From a virus: a stretch of 64,000 bases of DNA. A program made the position numbers and the translations under genes. How positions within the stretch are numbered: position 1 is the first letter of the stretch; the number at the start of each line of letters is the position of its first letter. The notes under the pieces are model-generated. The model saw nothing but the letters and a program-made list of their open reading frames with translations, had not been told where the DNA came from and did no database searches. The stretch is from IMG/VR virus record IMGVR_UViG_3300050138_000621, positions 104,647 to 168,646 of that record; one strand, given 5' to 3'. Positions 23,750 through 32,120 of this stretch are shown here, one piece after another.

Positions 23750-24411
23750 TTTGTACCGTCCTTCGCGCCCTTCGCCAGGTTCTGCTCTGCCCACAGGGGC
23801 TGCAGGTTCGTGTAGTGACAGGCTTGTAGGACTTGCTCGCGATCCGTCAAATCGAAGAGTTTTAGGGGCTTCTTGTGGTCGACGTGCCATCCGGTGGGAG
23901 ACCAGTTCTCCCAGGTCATCTCCTCGCCCGTGATTGGGTGTGGGTAGAACTTTGATTCCAAGTAGGTCTTTAGCTCGGGGATAGTGCAGCCGAGGTCGCG
24001 GACGGCGGAGCCGGCTTTTGAACCGTTCACAGCCGCCTGATGCAATCTAGCTCTAAGGTTCACCCTCAGCTTGTACTGAACGTCGGTGGGACTACGTCGG
24101 TCCCACTCGCTTTCGTGTGAATCAAGGTACCGTTTCCGTTTTGCACGCACCTTTTCGGGGTTTGCCTTCGCCCAAGCTCCATTGTTCGAGCTGACCTGGT
24201 CTGGGTGCCTGGCGTTCCATTTTCTTGACAGAGTGCGATGGCGGTCTCTGTTGTCGCCACGCCATCGAGCATTGCCCCCCCTCACGCAAACGATACACCT
24301 GGATCGCACCAATGTGGATCCCTGACTCAGCGGGTAGAACTCCTTCCTGTCCTTGGAGGTGTTGCATCCGTTGCAGTGCTTGGGTGCGTCGAATTTTAGA
24401 CGGAGAGACAT
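23734..24411 (-). CDS. HNH homing endonuclease, GSAVRDLGCT family (225 aa)
   Basis: Zinc pairs CNGC and CIVC, then GSAVRDLGCTIPELKTYLE, FYPHPITGEEMTWENW, the HNH core GWHVDHKKPLKLF and HYTNLQPLW. The ATG has a GGGAG site; no class A or B promoter directly precedes it. It sits between two baseplate genes and overlaps the downstream one by 16 bases, a normal insertion site for such elements. Close relatives at 1923, 42914 and 53139. Confidence 0.9.
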   Translation of the reverse strand: MSLRLKFDAPKHCNGCNTSKDRKEFYPLSQGSTLVRSRCIVCVRGGNARWRGDNRDRHRTLSRKWNARHPDQVSSNNGAWAKANPEKVRAKRKRYLDSHESEWDRRSPTDVQYKLRVNLRARLHQAAVNGSKAGSAVRDLGCTIPELKTYLESKFYPHPITGEEMTWENWSPTGWHVDHKKPLKLFDLTDREQVLQACHYTNLQPLWAEQNLAKGAKDGTKCSAM

Positions 24412-24572
24412 GGCTCCCTTTCAGCCAGCATTCGGTATGCGATCGTTAGGGCCTTGCTGAACGCCTCGATCTCAGTGCGGCCGACGGAACCGCGACAGAA
24501 GGTTGTTGAGGAACCCCACGCCAGCCAGCGCTTGTCGGTCTCCTGTTCGATCTCGATGTTCAACTTGATCAC
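24396..24572 (-). CDS. HicB-like small protein (58 aa)
   Basis: GTG start after a GAGG site. The sequence IEIEQETDKRWLAWGS, then GRTEIEAFSKALTIAYRML follows the HicB pattern: strand, RW, GxT..EA and a closing helix. HicB proteins are usually antitoxins, but no HicA toxin is visible beside it. Its middle overlaps a 46-base segment that is nearly identical to DNA at 40253-40298 read in another frame. The endonuclease start lies inside its 3' end. Confidence 0.5.
   Translation of the reverse strand: MIKLNIEIEQETDKRWLAWGSSTTFCRGSVGRTEIEAFSKALTIAYRMLAEREPCLSV
24477..24522. repeat. 46-base dispersed repeat, copy 1
   Basis: Identical to 40253-40298 except for one base (C at 24493, A at 40269). Weaker similarity continues for about 20 bases beyond the right end, with a one-base indel. 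The two copies lie in different genes and are translated in different frames. Confidence 0.9.
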
Positions 24573-24592
24573 GTTACGGCCTCGCGCCCGAT

Positions 24593-26590
24593 TTAGAATT
24601 GGCCAAGCAGTTCTTGATCGCCTGCCAACGCATCGTTGATTTGGTCATGCGACAGAGGCGTCGGTTGCGCCGCATCGGAGAATGATTGTCCCGGGGCGCT
24701 GGCGCCGCCCGTGGTCCTCCGCTGCTCCAGGGAGAGGCCAGGATCCAGTCCCCGGTTGTCCTCCACTTCGACGCCGGGATAGATCGGGAAGGCCCCCTGG
24801 TCGCTGCGCATCTCACCCGGGGCCTCTTTGCGCATGCCGTTGGAGAGACCGATGGTAGTCGTCCAGGTCTTCTTGCCGGTATCCGGGTTCATCTGTCCGT
24901 GATCGATCACGGACTCAACATGGTAAACGACCCCGTCCAACTCCAGGTTGTCGCCCTCGCAGAGAGGCGCCTGAATGCCGAAGCACACGATCGTCCCATT
25001 CAGAGTCAGGTGCGCGCCGATCAGCCAGTCGGCCGCCAGGTTGATCCAGGCGCTGGGGGCGTGTCCGACGGTCTGATCGACCCAGCACTCAACTTGGCCG
25101 ACGTACGGCCTCATCCCACTCCGCATCGCGTCCAAGTGATCGAAGACCGGCGGCGAGTTCACGATTTGCTCGGACGCGCTGATGGCGTTGATTTGGTAGC
25201 TGCTGGTCCCGTAGATGTGGACCATGTTGATGCGTGTCGCATCGCTGGACCCGATGTCGTACTGCTTGGTGATGTTCGTCGGAACGCCCCAGCGCGGCAG
25301 GTCTAGGAATCGCGTGACCGCTTGGATATTGCGGGTGTCGTCGCCAACGGCGAGGGTGTCGTTGTCCTTCGGACCCAGTGTGCTCGTTTGCTTGAACGCG
25401 TCCGTGGTGAACGGGATCTGCCGGAAGACCATCGTCGGCACGATGTTGCCATCAGGGTTGACCCGCATGCAGGTGTAGATCTCGTTGATGACCGGGTTCA
25501 GGTATTGCTGGAACACGGTCCACATGGGCTTGTTCGCCATGTCGGGCAGAAAGGGCAGGAAGGTCCCCAGCAGCTCGCCCGCGCTGCAGACGCGTCGAGT
25601 GGGTGTCGAGTCCGACTTCAGGTCTGGCACGAACATTCCCGGGCCCGTTTTGTTGCTGTAGCTCTGGACGCCCAGGATCAGCTCCAGAAGGTCTGCGTAC
25701 GCCATCACGTGGCGGCTGACGTCGGCCGACGACTTCCCCAGCAACTGCCCCGCCATGATGGGGGCTACATACGCGTACGGGGCCGTCTCGGTGAACTGTG
25801 GCTCAGCCGACACCGTCTTGTCTCCGGCAGCGCCTACGTTGATGACTCCGTCCCCTCCCTGGGGACCGGGGCCCGTGCCCACGATCAGGTTGAGGATGGT
25901 CGGGATGATCCGGTTGATGTTGTTGGGCTCGATGTTGCTATCGGCGTCGTACCCGAACAGCTTTTGGACGTCGACGCCGAGGCGGGTGAGCCACTGCCCG
26001 ATGTCCTTCTCTAGGACGTCGCTGCTGGCAAGGCTGTTGTCGTAGAACAGGTTCGAGTCCAACTCCTCGAAACCGCCGCACTGGAGGTTGTAGCTCGCGA
26101 CGTGCTGATGCTCGTCCCTGACGCCGACCTTCCTCATCGAGGTGACCCGCCCCATGAACTTCAGGCCGCTGTTGAAGTCGTTCGCCTGCTTGCCTGCCTC
26201 GATCTTGGCAACGAGATCTTTGAAGTCCGTCTCGTTGTTGACCATCCATCCGAATACCCAGTCGCCGTTACGGACTTCGGCGAGGTAGTTCACGTCCGTC
26301 TGCTTGAGCTGGGCAGTCAGGCGCTTGCGGTGATCGCCCTTTGGCTTCGAGATCATGATTTGGAGGCAGTCGTCGGTGATGACCAACGGCTTCTCGGAGC
26401 GCAGCAGGGCGCCGGCCGACAGGTTCTTCGAGACCGAACTCATGATGGATCGGTCGAAGCTCAGGGGTGTCCCGAGCCGGATCACGGCAATGACCCAGTA
26501 CGGCGACATGCTGACCTCGTAGACGCCGTCCTCACCCGGCTGGAACCCGAAGTCCTGCCCGAGATCGTAAGTTGCTCCCCGATCCCCCAT
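24593..26590 (-). CDS. Large tail/baseplate protein, hub-like (665 aa)
   Basis: Lies between the tape measure side and the gpV-like gene, where phages encode baseplate hub or distal tail proteins. It opens with a beta-rich domain (SPYWVIAVIRLGTPLSF). It also contains a low-complexity PGPQGGDG linker, and the C-terminal third has GAHLTLNGTIVCFG and VYHVESVIDHGQM, which look like a hub-type barrel. No exact family is assigned. The ATG directly follows the KTSC gene's stop. Confidence 0.6.
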   Translation of the reverse strand: MGDRGATYDLGQDFGFQPGEDGVYEVSMSPYWVIAVIRLGTPLSFDRSIMSSVSKNLSAGALLRSEKPLVITDDCLQIMISKPKGDHRKRLTAQLKQTDVNYLAEVRNGDWVFGWMVNNETDFKDLVAKIEAGKQANDFNSGLKFMGRVTSMRKVGVRDEHQHVASYNLQCGGFEELDSNLFYDNSLASSDVLEKDIGQWLTRLGVDVQKLFGYDADSNIEPNNINRIIPTILNLIVGTGPGPQGGDGVINVGAAGDKTVSAEPQFTETAPYAYVAPIMAGQLLGKSSADVSRHVMAYADLLELILGVQSYSNKTGPGMFVPDLKSDSTPTRRVCSAGELLGTFLPFLPDMANKPMWTVFQQYLNPVINEIYTCMRVNPDGNIVPTMVFRQIPFTTDAFKQTSTLGPKDNDTLAVGDDTRNIQAVTRFLDLPRWGVPTNITKQYDIGSSDATRINMVHIYGTSSYQINAISASEQIVNSPPVFDHLDAMRSGMRPYVGQVECWVDQTVGHAPSAWINLAADWLIGAHLTLNGTIVCFGIQAPLCEGDNLELDGVVYHVESVIDHGQMNPDTGKKTWTTTIGLSNGMRKEAPGEMRSDQGAFPIYPGVEVEDNRGLDPGLSLEQRRTTGGASAPGQSFSDAAQPTPLSHDQINDALAGDQELLGQF

Positions 26591-26830
26591 TTACTCGGCC
26601 TTCGGCGGCAACTTCTCGCAGGCGTACAGCCCCTTCACGTAGCGATGGAAGTAGGTTCCCGGGGACTCAGCCTTGACGAGGGTCTCGGCAACCGTCTTGG
26701 GCACCGAGGCGTAGACGTACGAGATGATGCCCTTCCGCGCGCGGAACTGGACCTCCATGGCCTCGGTGTCCTGGTCGTACCCAACGAGGGCGATCGTTTC
26801 CGACTTGTTGAACGGCTCGACGTAGCGCAT
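26591..26830 (-). CDS. KTSC-domain protein (79 aa)
   Basis: Matches the KTSC pattern throughout: IALVGYDQDTEAMEVQF, a strand-turn with YVYASVPKTVAETLVKAES, and PGTYFHRYVKGLYAC. KTSC proteins are small beta-strand proteins near phage tail genes or attached to lysyl-tRNA synthetases; function is unknown. The ATG lies 7 bases after a class A promoter, which also drives the baseplate gene downstream. Confidence 0.8.
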   Translation of the reverse strand: MRYVEPFNKSETIALVGYDQDTEAMEVQFRARKGIISYVYASVPKTVAETLVKAESPGTYFHRYVKGLYACEKLPPKAE

Positions 26831-26837
26831 CAATTAC

Positions 26838-26849
26838 CTATAGCGAACG
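26838..26849 (-). promoter_or_regulatory. Class A promoter
   Basis: Seven bases to the ATG at 26830; one of few class A sites inside the tail cluster. Confidence 0.85.
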
Positions 26850-26853
26850 CCCC

Positions 26854-29418
26854 TTATCGGGGAGCGCCGGCCTTTCCGGTTGGGGACATGTCTCGCTTGA
26901 TGGCGTTGACGAACGCGTTCAATGCAGTCGACACGGCCTCGATTGAGCCCTGGACGTCGGCACCGGGGCCGAGGGCGCGGAGGGCTTTGGTCCGGGCCGA
27001 GTCGTTGGAGTTGCGCTGTTTGGGGGCATCGATGAAGTCCGCTTTCTGGGAGTCGGACTCAGCGGCAGTCTTTGCGCCGGTCTGGACGCCAAGCTCGCCC
27101 TTGGTTGCCGCCGCCCGGGCCTGCGCGGTGTTGCGCCTCATGGTGTCGTGGACGCCCTGGCCCTTGCCGCCGGCAAGGATCTTCGACGAAGCCAGGGAGA
27201 AGCGGATCGACGAGAGGGCGGACGCGTTGGTGTCGGCGCCGCCGGCCATGCGAAGAGCTGGGGCCAGGAGCTTGGCGGAGTGCTGGATCTCGTCCAGGCT
27301 CTTGCCGCGCAGGTACTCGAAGCTGTTCCCTGAGGCCTTGAACTTCGCCAGCTCGTCGCCGGACTTGCCGCCGATCATTTTGGAGCTGATGCGCGAGAAC
27401 ATTCCGCCTGTCTGGAGCGACAGGTATGACTTCAGCATCTTGTCCGTGACGCCCATCCCCAGCATGTCCGTGGGGACTCTGCCGGTGCGCTCGAACTCTG
27501 CCTTCTGGGCTGGGTCCATGTGCATCATGGACCACTTGGCGCTGTAAGGAGCGTCCTTTGCGGACTTCATTGCCGCCGATGCATTGAGGGCCTGCTGGAG
27601 CGGATCAATGGATCCGTTCATCAGACGGGTCTGCGCTGCGACGCCGCCGCCCATGGCGTTCGACATCCGCATGTCACCGCCCGGAGTCCCGGTGTAGCCG
27701 GCGGCGAGGAGAGTCGCCATGACGCCGCCCCCGCCCTCCATGAGGCCCCCGGAGTTCATCATGTTGCCGCCCAGGCCCGTCAGCCCGACCGCCGCGCTGG
27801 CGTCGGTGCCGCCCCGCCCGATCATGCCCTGGATGCCGTAGCCGCCCCTGCCGCGGGCGTTGTTGCCGCGACCTAGGAACGCGCTGGCGCCATTCCAACC
27901 GCCGCCCCCGAACTGAGCCCCCAACCCCAGGAGCTGGGCAACGTTGGACAGGCCGCCGGTCTGGGGCCCCAGAACGGACTCGTAGTGGCCCGCCAGGCCA
28001 CGGCCGGCAGAGCCCGAAAGCGCCGAGAAGGCCCCCGAGAACTCGCCTACGTCACGCATCTGGGCGTCGGCCTTGGCCTGAATCCAGGAGGCCTGCTCGA
28101 CGTCGGCGCCCCTCTTGCCGCCGATGCGAACGTTGCCGCCGCCCATGCCCAGGGAGCGGAGCATACCGGCGTTTCCGGTCGAGCCCGCGTACATGGCGTT
28201 GAGGCGATCCGAGTAGCCCGGATCCTCCCTCATCTTGTTCTCGATCATCTTCTGGGCGGCCTGAGACTGGAGCGCGTTCTCGGCAGCGGACCGACGGAGA
28301 AAGTCGTTCTGGGCAGTGATCGCGTTACCGACGCCGCCCGATGAGGTAAGGCCCACAGCGTTCGTCGCCGAGCCGATGTACTGCATGCCGAGGCTAGCCA
28401 TGCCGCCGAGCCCGCCGGGGACGGCCTCGGTGAGGCGCCGTTCCTTCAGGAGCTTGTTGTACTCGGCGCTGACGACCCTTTGGTAGGCCGGGTCGCTCTG
28501 CATTGCTCGCGTGGCGTGGACTCGGGCCATGTCCCCGCCAGCAATGGCCTGGGCGTTGCCGCCGTACATGCCCCCGATGCTCGCCCGGGAGTCGCTGCGA
28601 AACATGTTCGCATCGATGGCGTAGTTCAAGTTGCTGATCTGGTTGGTCCTGCCCAGATCCATAATTTTGGACCCCAGCATCACGCCGCCGGCAACGGCGC
28701 CCGCAGGGCTGGCCAACGCAGTTCCGATACCCCCGAGACCGGCGCCCTGCATTGCCGCGCCGAACAACCCTCCGCCGCCCCCGGCACTCTTCCCGTTCGA
28801 AAAGTAGTTCCTGAGCCGGCCCATGACGGAGGGCGAGTTGACCTCCTCCATGTCCTCCTGGGCCTTGGCGAGCTTCGCGCGGCTGCTGCGCGCGCGATCG
28901 AGCTGGTCGGCAGTCTGGAAAAACTGACCTTTGACCGACCCCAGGCCGGCGTCGACGATGCCGCCGTTGGCTCCGCGCTCCTTCAGCTTGTTATAGGCGT
29001 TGCCGAGCCGCCCGAGCTTCTGTTCGAGCTTCGAGATCTCGTTGTCGGCGGTGCGGACGTGATCCTTGATCCCGTCGCTCATGATCTTGAACGCGTCTTT
29101 GGACCCGGCCGCAGCCCCTTTGAAGAGCTGGGCCGAGTTCTGGACCGCCCTCGTCAGGCCGTCGGTGAGGCTGCCGGCGGCACCCGTGGCCTTGTTCTGA
29201 GCGTTCTGCCGGCCGCTCATGCCCGGCTGGCCGAAGCTGTTGCCTACGGTCGCGCCTCCTCCTCCCCCGAAGATGCCCCCGGCCCCCTTGGTCGAGGCTA
29301 CGAGGCGCTCGACCTCCTCCGCGATGCTCCTGATCGCCCGCTTCGCCTTGTCGACCGAATCTTGGTCGAGGGCGATTGAGAACTTGATGCTTTTATCGCC
29401 GGACGCGGGAGAACTCAC
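26854..29418 (-). CDS. Tape measure protein (854 aa)
   Basis: The longest tail gene, lying between the chaperone-like genes and the baseplate. The first 300 residues hold an N-terminal helix (DSVDKAKRAIRSIAEEVERL), Gly-rich linkers and long coiled coils (ADNEISKLEQKLGRLGNAYN). A hydrophobic Gly/Ala stretch near residue 230 (GIGTALASPAGAVAGGVML) is typical of tape measures that pass DNA into the cell. Tail length would be roughly 0.15 nm per residue, about 130 nm. The GTG start is exactly 6 bases after CAATCAT. Confidence 0.85.
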   Translation of the reverse strand: MSSPASGDKSIKFSIALDQDSVDKAKRAIRSIAEEVERLVASTKGAGGIFGGGGGATVGNSFGQPGMSGRQNAQNKATGAAGSLTDGLTRAVQNSAQLFKGAAAGSKDAFKIMSDGIKDHVRTADNEISKLEQKLGRLGNAYNKLKERGANGGIVDAGLGSVKGQFFQTADQLDRARSSRAKLAKAQEDMEEVNSPSVMGRLRNYFSNGKSAGGGGGLFGAAMQGAGLGGIGTALASPAGAVAGGVMLGSKIMDLGRTNQISNLNYAIDANMFRSDSRASIGGMYGGNAQAIAGGDMARVHATRAMQSDPAYQRVVSAEYNKLLKERRLTEAVPGGLGGMASLGMQYIGSATNAVGLTSSGGVGNAITAQNDFLRRSAAENALQSQAAQKMIENKMREDPGYSDRLNAMYAGSTGNAGMLRSLGMGGGNVRIGGKRGADVEQASWIQAKADAQMRDVGEFSGAFSALSGSAGRGLAGHYESVLGPQTGGLSNVAQLLGLGAQFGGGGWNGASAFLGRGNNARGRGGYGIQGMIGRGGTDASAAVGLTGLGGNMMNSGGLMEGGGGVMATLLAAGYTGTPGGDMRMSNAMGGGVAAQTRLMNGSIDPLQQALNASAAMKSAKDAPYSAKWSMMHMDPAQKAEFERTGRVPTDMLGMGVTDKMLKSYLSLQTGGMFSRISSKMIGGKSGDELAKFKASGNSFEYLRGKSLDEIQHSAKLLAPALRMAGGADTNASALSSIRFSLASSKILAGGKGQGVHDTMRRNTAQARAAATKGELGVQTGAKTAAESDSQKADFIDAPKQRNSNDSARTKALRALGPGADVQGSIEAVSTALNAFVNAIKRDMSPTGKAGAPR

Positions 29419-29424
29419 GGGTTA

Positions 29425-29431
29425 ATGATTG
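29425..29431 (-). promoter_or_regulatory. Class B element CAATCAT
   Basis: Exactly 6 bases to the GTG at 29418 of the tape measure gene. Confidence 0.65.
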
Positions 29432-29434
29432 CCG

Positions 29435-30016
29435 TCAGCCCTTGGGCGGCTTGGCTGCCCGCGGGGGTGGCATTTCCAGCAGTCCCAGGCCGTCCCCCTC
29501 CATGTCGAAGTCGGCGTCGTCGTCGCTGAACTTGATCGAGATGCTCTCGGGGAGCTTCTCCAAGTCCTTGATGTCGATCTTGGGGGCGATCTCTGCCTCC
29601 TTGAGCGTGGACCTCCTCGGGCCCTTGGGGCCTGGCTTGGGCGGCCCGGCCGGAGCCTTGGTGGTGGCAAGGTTCCCGTACGCCCCGGATGCCACCGCCG
29701 CCGCGAGGGCGTCGAACGCCAACTCGCCCAGGTCGTCTTTGTCGTCGAGCTTCTTCAGCTCCTCATCGGAGAGGGCGGCCTGGCGGACGGCTGCCTCCAG
29801 GTCGTCTTCGGACAGGGCCTCGTAGCTCTGCTCCCAGTACGCCCTGATCACGTCAACCAGGGGAAGGGTCTCTACGACGTGAAGGGGAGTATTGAAGTGG
29901 GCACTATAAAAGCGGAAGATCCGGCGCCGGTTGTAGTCGGCGTCGTCGGCCTTGTCGATGTGTCGGAGCCAAACGTCCCGAAGGGCGATAATCCGAATGG
30001 CTTCAGTGGCGTGCAC
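29435..30016 (-). CDS. Putative tail assembly chaperone (193 aa)
   Basis: Immediately precedes the tape measure gene, the usual place for tail assembly chaperones. The N-terminal half is helical with RFYSAHFNTPLHVVET and a stretch of acidic helices; the C-terminal half is Pro/Lys-rich and disordered. It starts with GTG directly after the stop of the small membrane gene. I saw no -1 slippery site linking it to the gene at 30160. Confidence 0.55.
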   Translation of the reverse strand: MHATEAIRIIALRDVWLRHIDKADDADYNRRRIFRFYSAHFNTPLHVVETLPLVDVIRAYWEQSYEALSEDDLEAAVRQAALSDEELKKLDDKDDLGELAFDALAAAVASGAYGNLATTKAPAGPPKPGPKGPRRSTLKEAEIAPKIDIKDLEKLPESISIKFSDDDADFDMEGDGLGLLEMPPPRAAKPPKG

Positions 30017-30154
30017 TTATTTCTCGCGCCGGTCTCGGGCGGCCTCTTTGAGTAAATAGAGCGCTGTGGCGATCAACAGCCCAATGATTGCGATCCAGAG
30101 CAGGACCTTGTCGACGAACAGCGCGCGACGGTCCCGTACCGCAGGCCGCCGCAT
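30017..30154 (-). CDS. Small membrane protein (45 aa)
   Basis: Begins MRRPAVRDRRALFVDKVL; one membrane helix (VLLWIAIIGLLIATALYLL) flanked by basic ends. It lies in frame-tight order between two tail genes, with its stop touching the next GTG. The CAATCAT inside it appears to be coincidental coding sequence. Confidence 0.5.
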   Translation of the reverse strand: MRRPAVRDRRALFVDKVLLWIAIIGLLIATALYLLKEAARDRREK

Positions 30155-30159
30155 GGGGT

Positions 30160-30567
30160 TTAGGTCAGCGGCGCGGGCTGATTCGCCTTGAGGTCGGCCT
30201 GGGCCTTATCGCCTTCCGTCACGAGGGAGTTGATCAGGTCCTGCTCGGCCTTGGCGGCGAGCGCGAATACCTCGGAGAGGATATTCAGGTCGGCCAGCTC
30301 CATGCCGCCGTCGGAAGCCTTCCACCAAATGGGGGAGTCGATCACGCGGACGGACATCTCGGACACCAGGCTCGCGACGAAGGCGGCGCCCTGGGAGGCC
30401 TCGGTTCCCGTCGGCCCCAGCAAGCTGCGCCGGATCTCGTCGCGGCGGAGCTGGTCGCGGAACGAGAGACGGGTGCGGACCTTGAACTTGCCGTTGAACG
30501 GGGTGCCCGTGGTCGTGCCCTTGAGGTTGTCGACGCTGAACTCTGCTTCGTATTTTTCGTTGGCCAT
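30160..30567 (-). CDS. Hypothetical tail-cluster protein (135 aa)
   Basis: Begins MANEKYEAEFSVDNLKGTTTG after an AAGGAA site. A beta-rich start (FNGKFKVRTRLSF) is followed by helices with IWWKASDGGMELADLN. Position before the chaperone-like gene suggests a tail assembly role. Not recognised. Confidence 0.6.
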   Translation of the reverse strand: MANEKYEAEFSVDNLKGTTTGTPFNGKFKVRTRLSFRDQLRRDEIRRSLLGPTGTEASQGAAFVASLVSEMSVRVIDSPIWWKASDGGMELADLNILSEVFALAAKAEQDLINSLVTEGDKAQADLKANQPAPLT

Positions 30568-30575
30568 TGATTTCC

Positions 30576-31010
30576 TTACGGGCTGGGGGTGGCGGGAGCA
30601 GCGACGGGGGCTGGCTTCTCCATGGAGAGCGTTGCGGCACGGTCGGCCGAATGCAGGGCGCCAATGAGCTGCACCACGGCGGTGCCGAAGTCGTTGCTAT
30701 AAGCGACGATTCGCTCGGCACCGGAGGGCGGAAACTCTTGCTGGCCGGTGTGATAGAGCTGTTGCGGGAACTGAAGAAACCGGTAATCGGTGGTGGTGCC
30801 GGTAGGAACCAGTCCGAGGTCGCTGTTTTGCGCGTAGCTCGGCCGCCCCATCTTGACTATCACCCACCCGTGCATCGCAGGCAGCTTGGTGGCCGGCGCG
30901 TTCTTGCCACGCGATTGCGGATTCGTCATCATCTGTAGAAACGAGCCAACGGTTGGTTTGCCGGGGACCTCGGTCCAGGTGAGCTTGTCGGTGTCGATCT
31001 CGATCTTCAT
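30576..31010 (-). CDS. Hypothetical tail-cluster protein (144 aa)
   Basis: Begins MKIEIDTDKLTWTEVPGKP after an AAGGAAG site. It contains a beta-rich core (MHGWVIVKMGRPSYAQ) and an Ala/Pro-rich tail. Probably a minor tail protein by position. The transcript reaching it must cross the structured region upstream. Confidence 0.6.
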   Translation of the reverse strand: MKIEIDTDKLTWTEVPGKPTVGSFLQMMTNPQSRGKNAPATKLPAMHGWVIVKMGRPSYAQNSDLGLVPTGTTTDYRFLQFPQQLYHTGQQEFPPSGAERIVAYSNDFGTAVVQLIGALHSADRAATLSMEKPAPVAAPATPSP

Positions 31011-31035
31011 GTCTTCCTTTGTTGATTGTCGCTCG

Positions 31036-31154
31036 TGGGGTCAGCAGGGTTCGAACCTGCAAATCCTACAGCCGTTGAGCGCTCGTCAGCGCCCTGGTTT
31101 CGTAGGTCCGGTCATTCATTGCCGGTGCGTCTGCTCATGTTCCGCCATGATCCC
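31036..31154 (-). ncRNA. Degenerate tRNA-Leu-like element
   Basis: The 5' end GGGATCA pairs with 3' TGACCCC with one mismatch, a Leu-type D arm (GGCGG then AGACGC) follows and the T arm is GCAGG/CCTGC around TTCGAAC. The anticodon stem CCGG/CCGG encloses 10 bases with no proper U33. The variable arm is about 45 bases with a nested GGGCGCT/AGCGCTC hairpin. Probably not a working tRNA. Confidence 0.4.
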
Positions 31155-31174
31155 AGTATTCTGTTTTTCTGTCG

Positions 31175-31252
31175 TGGATCCGCAGGGAGTCGAACCCTGG
31201 TCTTGAGAACTTCGTCTTCCAAGCGCTACGTGCGTGTCCGGTCTTGAGATCC
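31175..31252 (-). ncRNA. Second tRNA-like remnant
   Basis: T arm CAGGG/CCCTG around TTCGACT, then CGGATCC and discriminator A. A 5' GGATC pairs five bases only, and no D arm or clear anticodon arm can be drawn. TCTCAAGACC is repeated at both ends. Reported as a remnant. Confidence 0.3.
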
Positions 31253-31385
31253 GGCAATCTTGCTTCCTCCACACCTTGGCGGGTGTGATGTCGGCGCCTC
31301 CACCAGGCGGTTTAAAGTTCCGCCAAACTTTGATGCCTCTGTTTAGACGGCAGGGGTACCGAAGCGTCTACCCTGCCCAGCCGGA

Positions 31386-31514
31386 TTAGGCCTGGGCGCG
31401 AACGCCGGGGCCGTATCCGAAAGCCGAAGCCGGGGTGAGATCGAAAGTGATCCCGCCAAAGTCTTCGTCTTCGAGCATAACCATTTTGGTTTTTGCTTTT
31501 GTTTTTTTGGCCAT
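31386..31514 (-). CDS. Possible small protein (42 aa)
   Basis: MAKKTKAKTKMVMLEDEDFGG and a Gly/Phe-containing end. The ATG has no strong ribosome site. It lies downstream of a class A and a class B element that sit inside the endonuclease tail, and could be the gene those promoters once served. Confidence 0.4.
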   Translation of the reverse strand: MAKKTKAKTKMVMLEDEDFGGITFDLTPASAFGYGPGVRAQA

Positions 31515-31519
31515 CTTTT

Positions 31520-32116
31520 TTACGAGGCCTGATGGCCAACCTCGGCACGCTCTCGGTTTTCTAGTTTCCCAATCGATTCCGGTTCGGACCCATTTTGTTG
31601 CTTTGCGATGATTGCTTGCTGGGCTGCCTCCTGTGATCTGTCTATAGCGAACGCCCGATCCAAGTAGAGAATGGCGGCCTTCAAAAGGGTCGGTGAATCG
31701 CCGAAGAAACCCAAGCCACGATTGCAGGAGCCACAAAGGAGGCCTCGAATCTGTCCGGTCTCATGGTCGTGGTCCACCGCGAGCCGGCAGGGGGTCCCGT
31801 ACCTGGACAGATGGCCCACAGGAGTGCCGCATATTGCGCACCCTCCGTTTTGAGATTTTAATAGGACGTCGTACGAGTCCTCGTCGGTTCCCAGCGTTTT
31901 TAGATCCGAACGCCTGGCAGCAGCGCGGAGACACTTGCGGCACGCATAGCGCCCGTACGTCTCCGCCGCTTTTTGCTCTGAATCCGTCAGGTCCTTGCCG
32001 CACTTACAGTCCCTAATCGTGCTTGGGCTGGAGTGCCGCCCGTCTCGAATCAGTGAACTGCGATAGGTCGAGTACGGGATGCCGAGGTCCCGGGCACGTT
32101 GCCGCAGGGAGGGCAC
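31520..32116 (-). CDS. HNH endonuclease, endonuclease VII-like (198 aa)
   Basis: N-terminal helix-turn-helix-like part, zinc pair (CKCG, CRKC), and the core CAICGTP, AVDHDHETGQIRGLLCGSCN, GLGFFGDSP. The natural domain ends near LYLDR. The remaining 40 residues are translated promoter DNA: the class A motif gives RAFAID. This shows an insertion upstream of an existing promoter. The GTG start lies 4 bases after the upstream stop. Confidence 0.88.
   Translation of the reverse strand: MPSLRQRARDLGIPYSTYRSSLIRDGRHSSPSTIRDCKCGKDLTDSEQKAAETYGRYACRKCLRAAARRSDLKTLGTDEDSYDVLLKSQNGGCAICGTPVGHLSRYGTPCRLAVDHDHETGQIRGLLCGSCNRGLGFFGDSPTLLKAAILYLDRAFAIDRSQEAAQQAIIAKQQNGSEPESIGKLENRERAEVGHQAS
31608..31614 (-). 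promoter_or_regulatory. Class B element CAATCAT inside an endonuclease tail
   Basis: No start codon at 6 or 9 bases; the next ATG is 14 bases away with a short frame. Could serve the downstream small gene. Confidence 0.35.
31642..31653 (-). promoter_or_regulatory. Class A promoter inside an endonuclease tail
   Basis: Exact motif but no start codon follows at the usual distance. It lies in the 3' part of the endonuclease frame. Likely an older promoter now separated from its gene. Confidence 0.6.
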
Positions 32117-32120
32117 CGCC

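Larger units (their letters stand above)
31015..31385. other. 370-base structured region without a protein gene
   Basis: No convincing coding frame. It holds two tRNA T-arm-like elements on the minus strand (31036-31154 and from 31175) and several strong hairpins: AAAGTT/AACTTT at 31314-31331 and GGCAGG/CCTGCC with GTA/TAC at 31349-31377. It separates a small gene from the tail genes. Confidence 0.6.

Noticed and set aside
26102-27547. 481-codon plus-strand frame opposite hub and tape measure genes
   Set aside because: Antisense shadow; the minus-strand proteins have clear domains, ribosome or promoter signals, and correct gene order.
30089-30103. CAATCAT element inside the small membrane gene at 30017
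   Set aside because: It lies in the middle of a membrane helix codon series (IAIIG) with no start codon at 6 or 9 bases, so it is most likely coding coincidence.
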